DNA from: Clostridiaceae bacterium
GTDB taxonomy: Bacteria > Bacillota > Clostridia > UBA1212 > DUPL01
NCBI GenBank assembly: GCA_012522035.1
Contig: JAAYLF010000420.1
Span: 1-8,376 of the forward strand
DNA: 8,376 nucleotides
Direction of reading: 5' to 3'
Shown: in pieces, positions 7,505 through 8,376 of the stretch
Numbering within the stretch: the first letter of the stretch is position 1
Layout: the number at the start of each line of letters is the position of its first letter
Made by a program: the position numbers and the translations under genes
The notes under the pieces: model-generated
Told to the model about the DNA's origin: nothing
Databases searched by the model: none
Seen by the model: the letters and a program-made list of their open reading frames with translations, nothing else

Positions 7505-8376
7505 ATGGATAAGTATGAAATCAGTATAAAATCATTGGTGGAGTTCATCCTCAGATATGGCGACATAACAACAAGCCAAAAACCGGGACAGAATATTGAG
7601 AGAGCCCAGTATGGTTCCCACATCCATAAAAAACTGCAGCAGGAATTTGAAAAAGAAAAAGACTACAACAAAGAGGCTTATGTAAGATACACTTACGAAA
7701 AAAGTGATTTGGCCCTTACAGTTACAGGCCGGGCAGATGGCTGGTATGTGGCTGATGATTTTTTGTGTGTAGATGAAATTAAGACTGTGGAATTTGATTT
7801 GGAATCATTGGAAGAAGTTGATCCTTTGCATTTGGCACAAGCCAAGTGCTATGCATTTATCCTTTCATTGGAACAAAAAATGAATTCAATTGTAAACGTG
7901 ATTTACTACAACATTCATACAGACGAAAAGAAAATCATGCATAAGGAGTACTCATTCTCCGAACTTGAAGAGTTTTTTGTAAATCTGTGCGAGAGATACA
8001 CCTCCTGGCTTTCATTCGACAGGGAGAGAAAAGAGAAATTGCATATACAGTTAAAAGGATTGGTCTTTCCTTTTCCCAGCTACCGGGAAGGGCAGAGACA
8101 ACTATGTACTGCCGTATACAGGACAATTGAAAGAGAAAACAAGCTTCTTATTCAAGCCCCTACCGGCATAGGTAAAACAATATCCGTTTTGTTTCCTTCT
8201 TTGAAAGCGGTGGCAGAAGGAAAGGGAGGCAAAGTCTTTTTTCTTACCGCAAGAAACGCAGGAATTCTTGCTCCTCAGGATACGCTTTTGATGCTTAATT
8301 CAAAAGCAAAGGACTTGTCGTTTATAACTCTGACTGCAAAGGAGAAGATATGTCCCTTTGGGCTTGCCTGCAATCC
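7505..8376 (+). CDS. PD-(D/E)XK nuclease fused to XPD/DinG-family Fe-S DNA helicase, 3'-truncated by the window
   Basis: The frame is open from ATG 7505 to the window end (290 complete codons plus two bases), so the C-terminal part is missing. Residues about 1-170 show a RecB/Cas4-like nuclease core: G37xxxH41, the metal-binding GRADG aspartate (D78), the E-x-K catalytic pair in VDEIKT (E91, K93) and Q112xxxY116. A Q-motif-like PSYREGQ (192-197) then opens a superfamily 2 helicase with Walker A APTGIGKT (K224) and motif Ia FLTAR (246-250). EKICPFGLACN, with C283 and C289 and a probable proline next, looks like the first two ligands of the XPD-type Fe-S cluster. Clostridial proteins of this layout are annotated as ATP-dependent helicases of about 780 residues, so roughly 490 may be missing (from memory, unverified). 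A combined 5'-3' helicase and nuclease for DNA repair or end processing is inferred; no substrate is known. It follows hemW by one base. Confidence 0.88.
   Translation, partial: MDKYEISIKSLVEFILRYGDITTSQKPGQNIERAQYGSHIHKKLQQEFEKEKDYNKEAYVRYTYEKSDLALTVTGRADGWYVADDFLCVDEIKTVEFDLESLEEVDPLHLAQAKCYAFILSLEQKMNSIVNVIYYNIHTDEKKIMHKEYSFSELEEFFVNLCERYTSWLSFDRERKEKLHIQLKGLVFPFPSYREGQRQLCTAVYRTIERENKLLIQAPTGIGKTISVLFPSLKAVAEGKGGKVFFLTARNAGILAPQDTLLMLNSKAKDLSFITLTAKEKICPFGLACN

Noticed and set aside
7258..7623. Minus-strand open frame of 121 codons spanning the hemW/helicase junction
   Set aside because: Both genes it opposes have clear family motifs in the + strand; no domain is recognisable in this frame.
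1..8376. Mobile element, defence island, CRISPR array or RNA gene
   Set aside because: I saw no terminal inverted repeats, transposase or integrase, regularly spaced repeats, or tRNA/rRNA-like segments. Nearly every base lies in a conserved + strand gene, and the nuclease-helicase alone, without partner genes, is not evidence of a defence system.

Overview
The window is AT-rich with a strong preference for AGA/AGG arginine and ATA isoleucine codons. It carries an engulfment sporulation gene and a large oxygen-sensitive type Fe-S activase. Together these point to an anaerobic, spore-forming, low-GC Firmicute (Clostridia). The style resembles the Acetivibrio/Hungateiclostridium group, but I cannot prove the species from sequence alone.

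Layout: five genes, all on the + strand, are packed almost end to end. (1) The 3' portion (1088 codons) of a giant 2-hydroxyacyl-CoA dehydratase activase-like protein, cut off by the left edge. (2) spoIIP, a membrane-anchored peptidoglycan hydrolase for forespore engulfment, whose GTG start abuts the stop of gene 1. (3) lepA (EF4), a ribosome-associated GTPase, after a 20-nt gap holding a clear ribosome-binding site. (4) hemW, a radical-SAM heme chaperone, starting 1 nt after the lepA stop. (5) The first 290 codons of a nuclease-helicase: a RecB/Cas4-like PD-(D/E)XK nuclease joined to an XPD/DinG-type Fe-S helicase. It starts 1 nt after the hemW stop and runs off the right edge.

The spoIIP-lepA-hemW core matches a well-known Firmicute gene order (in Bacillus subtilis gpr-spoIIP-yqxA-lepA-hemW-hrcA). 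The flanks differ here: an activase-like giant lies upstream where gpr is often found, and a nuclease-helicase lies downstream where hrcA often begins the heat-shock operon. Gaps of 0, 20, 1 and 1 nt suggest one transcription unit with translational coupling, although the gene functions are unrelated. No stretch over 300 bases lacks a gene. I see no tRNA, rRNA, CRISPR array, insertion sequence, riboswitch or terminator.

Most of the window is ordinary conserved chromosome. The parts most worth a second look are the nuclease-helicase fusion, the poorly characterised multidomain activase with its extra four-cysteine linker, and how a sporulation gene embedded in a gapless housekeeping cluster is controlled.
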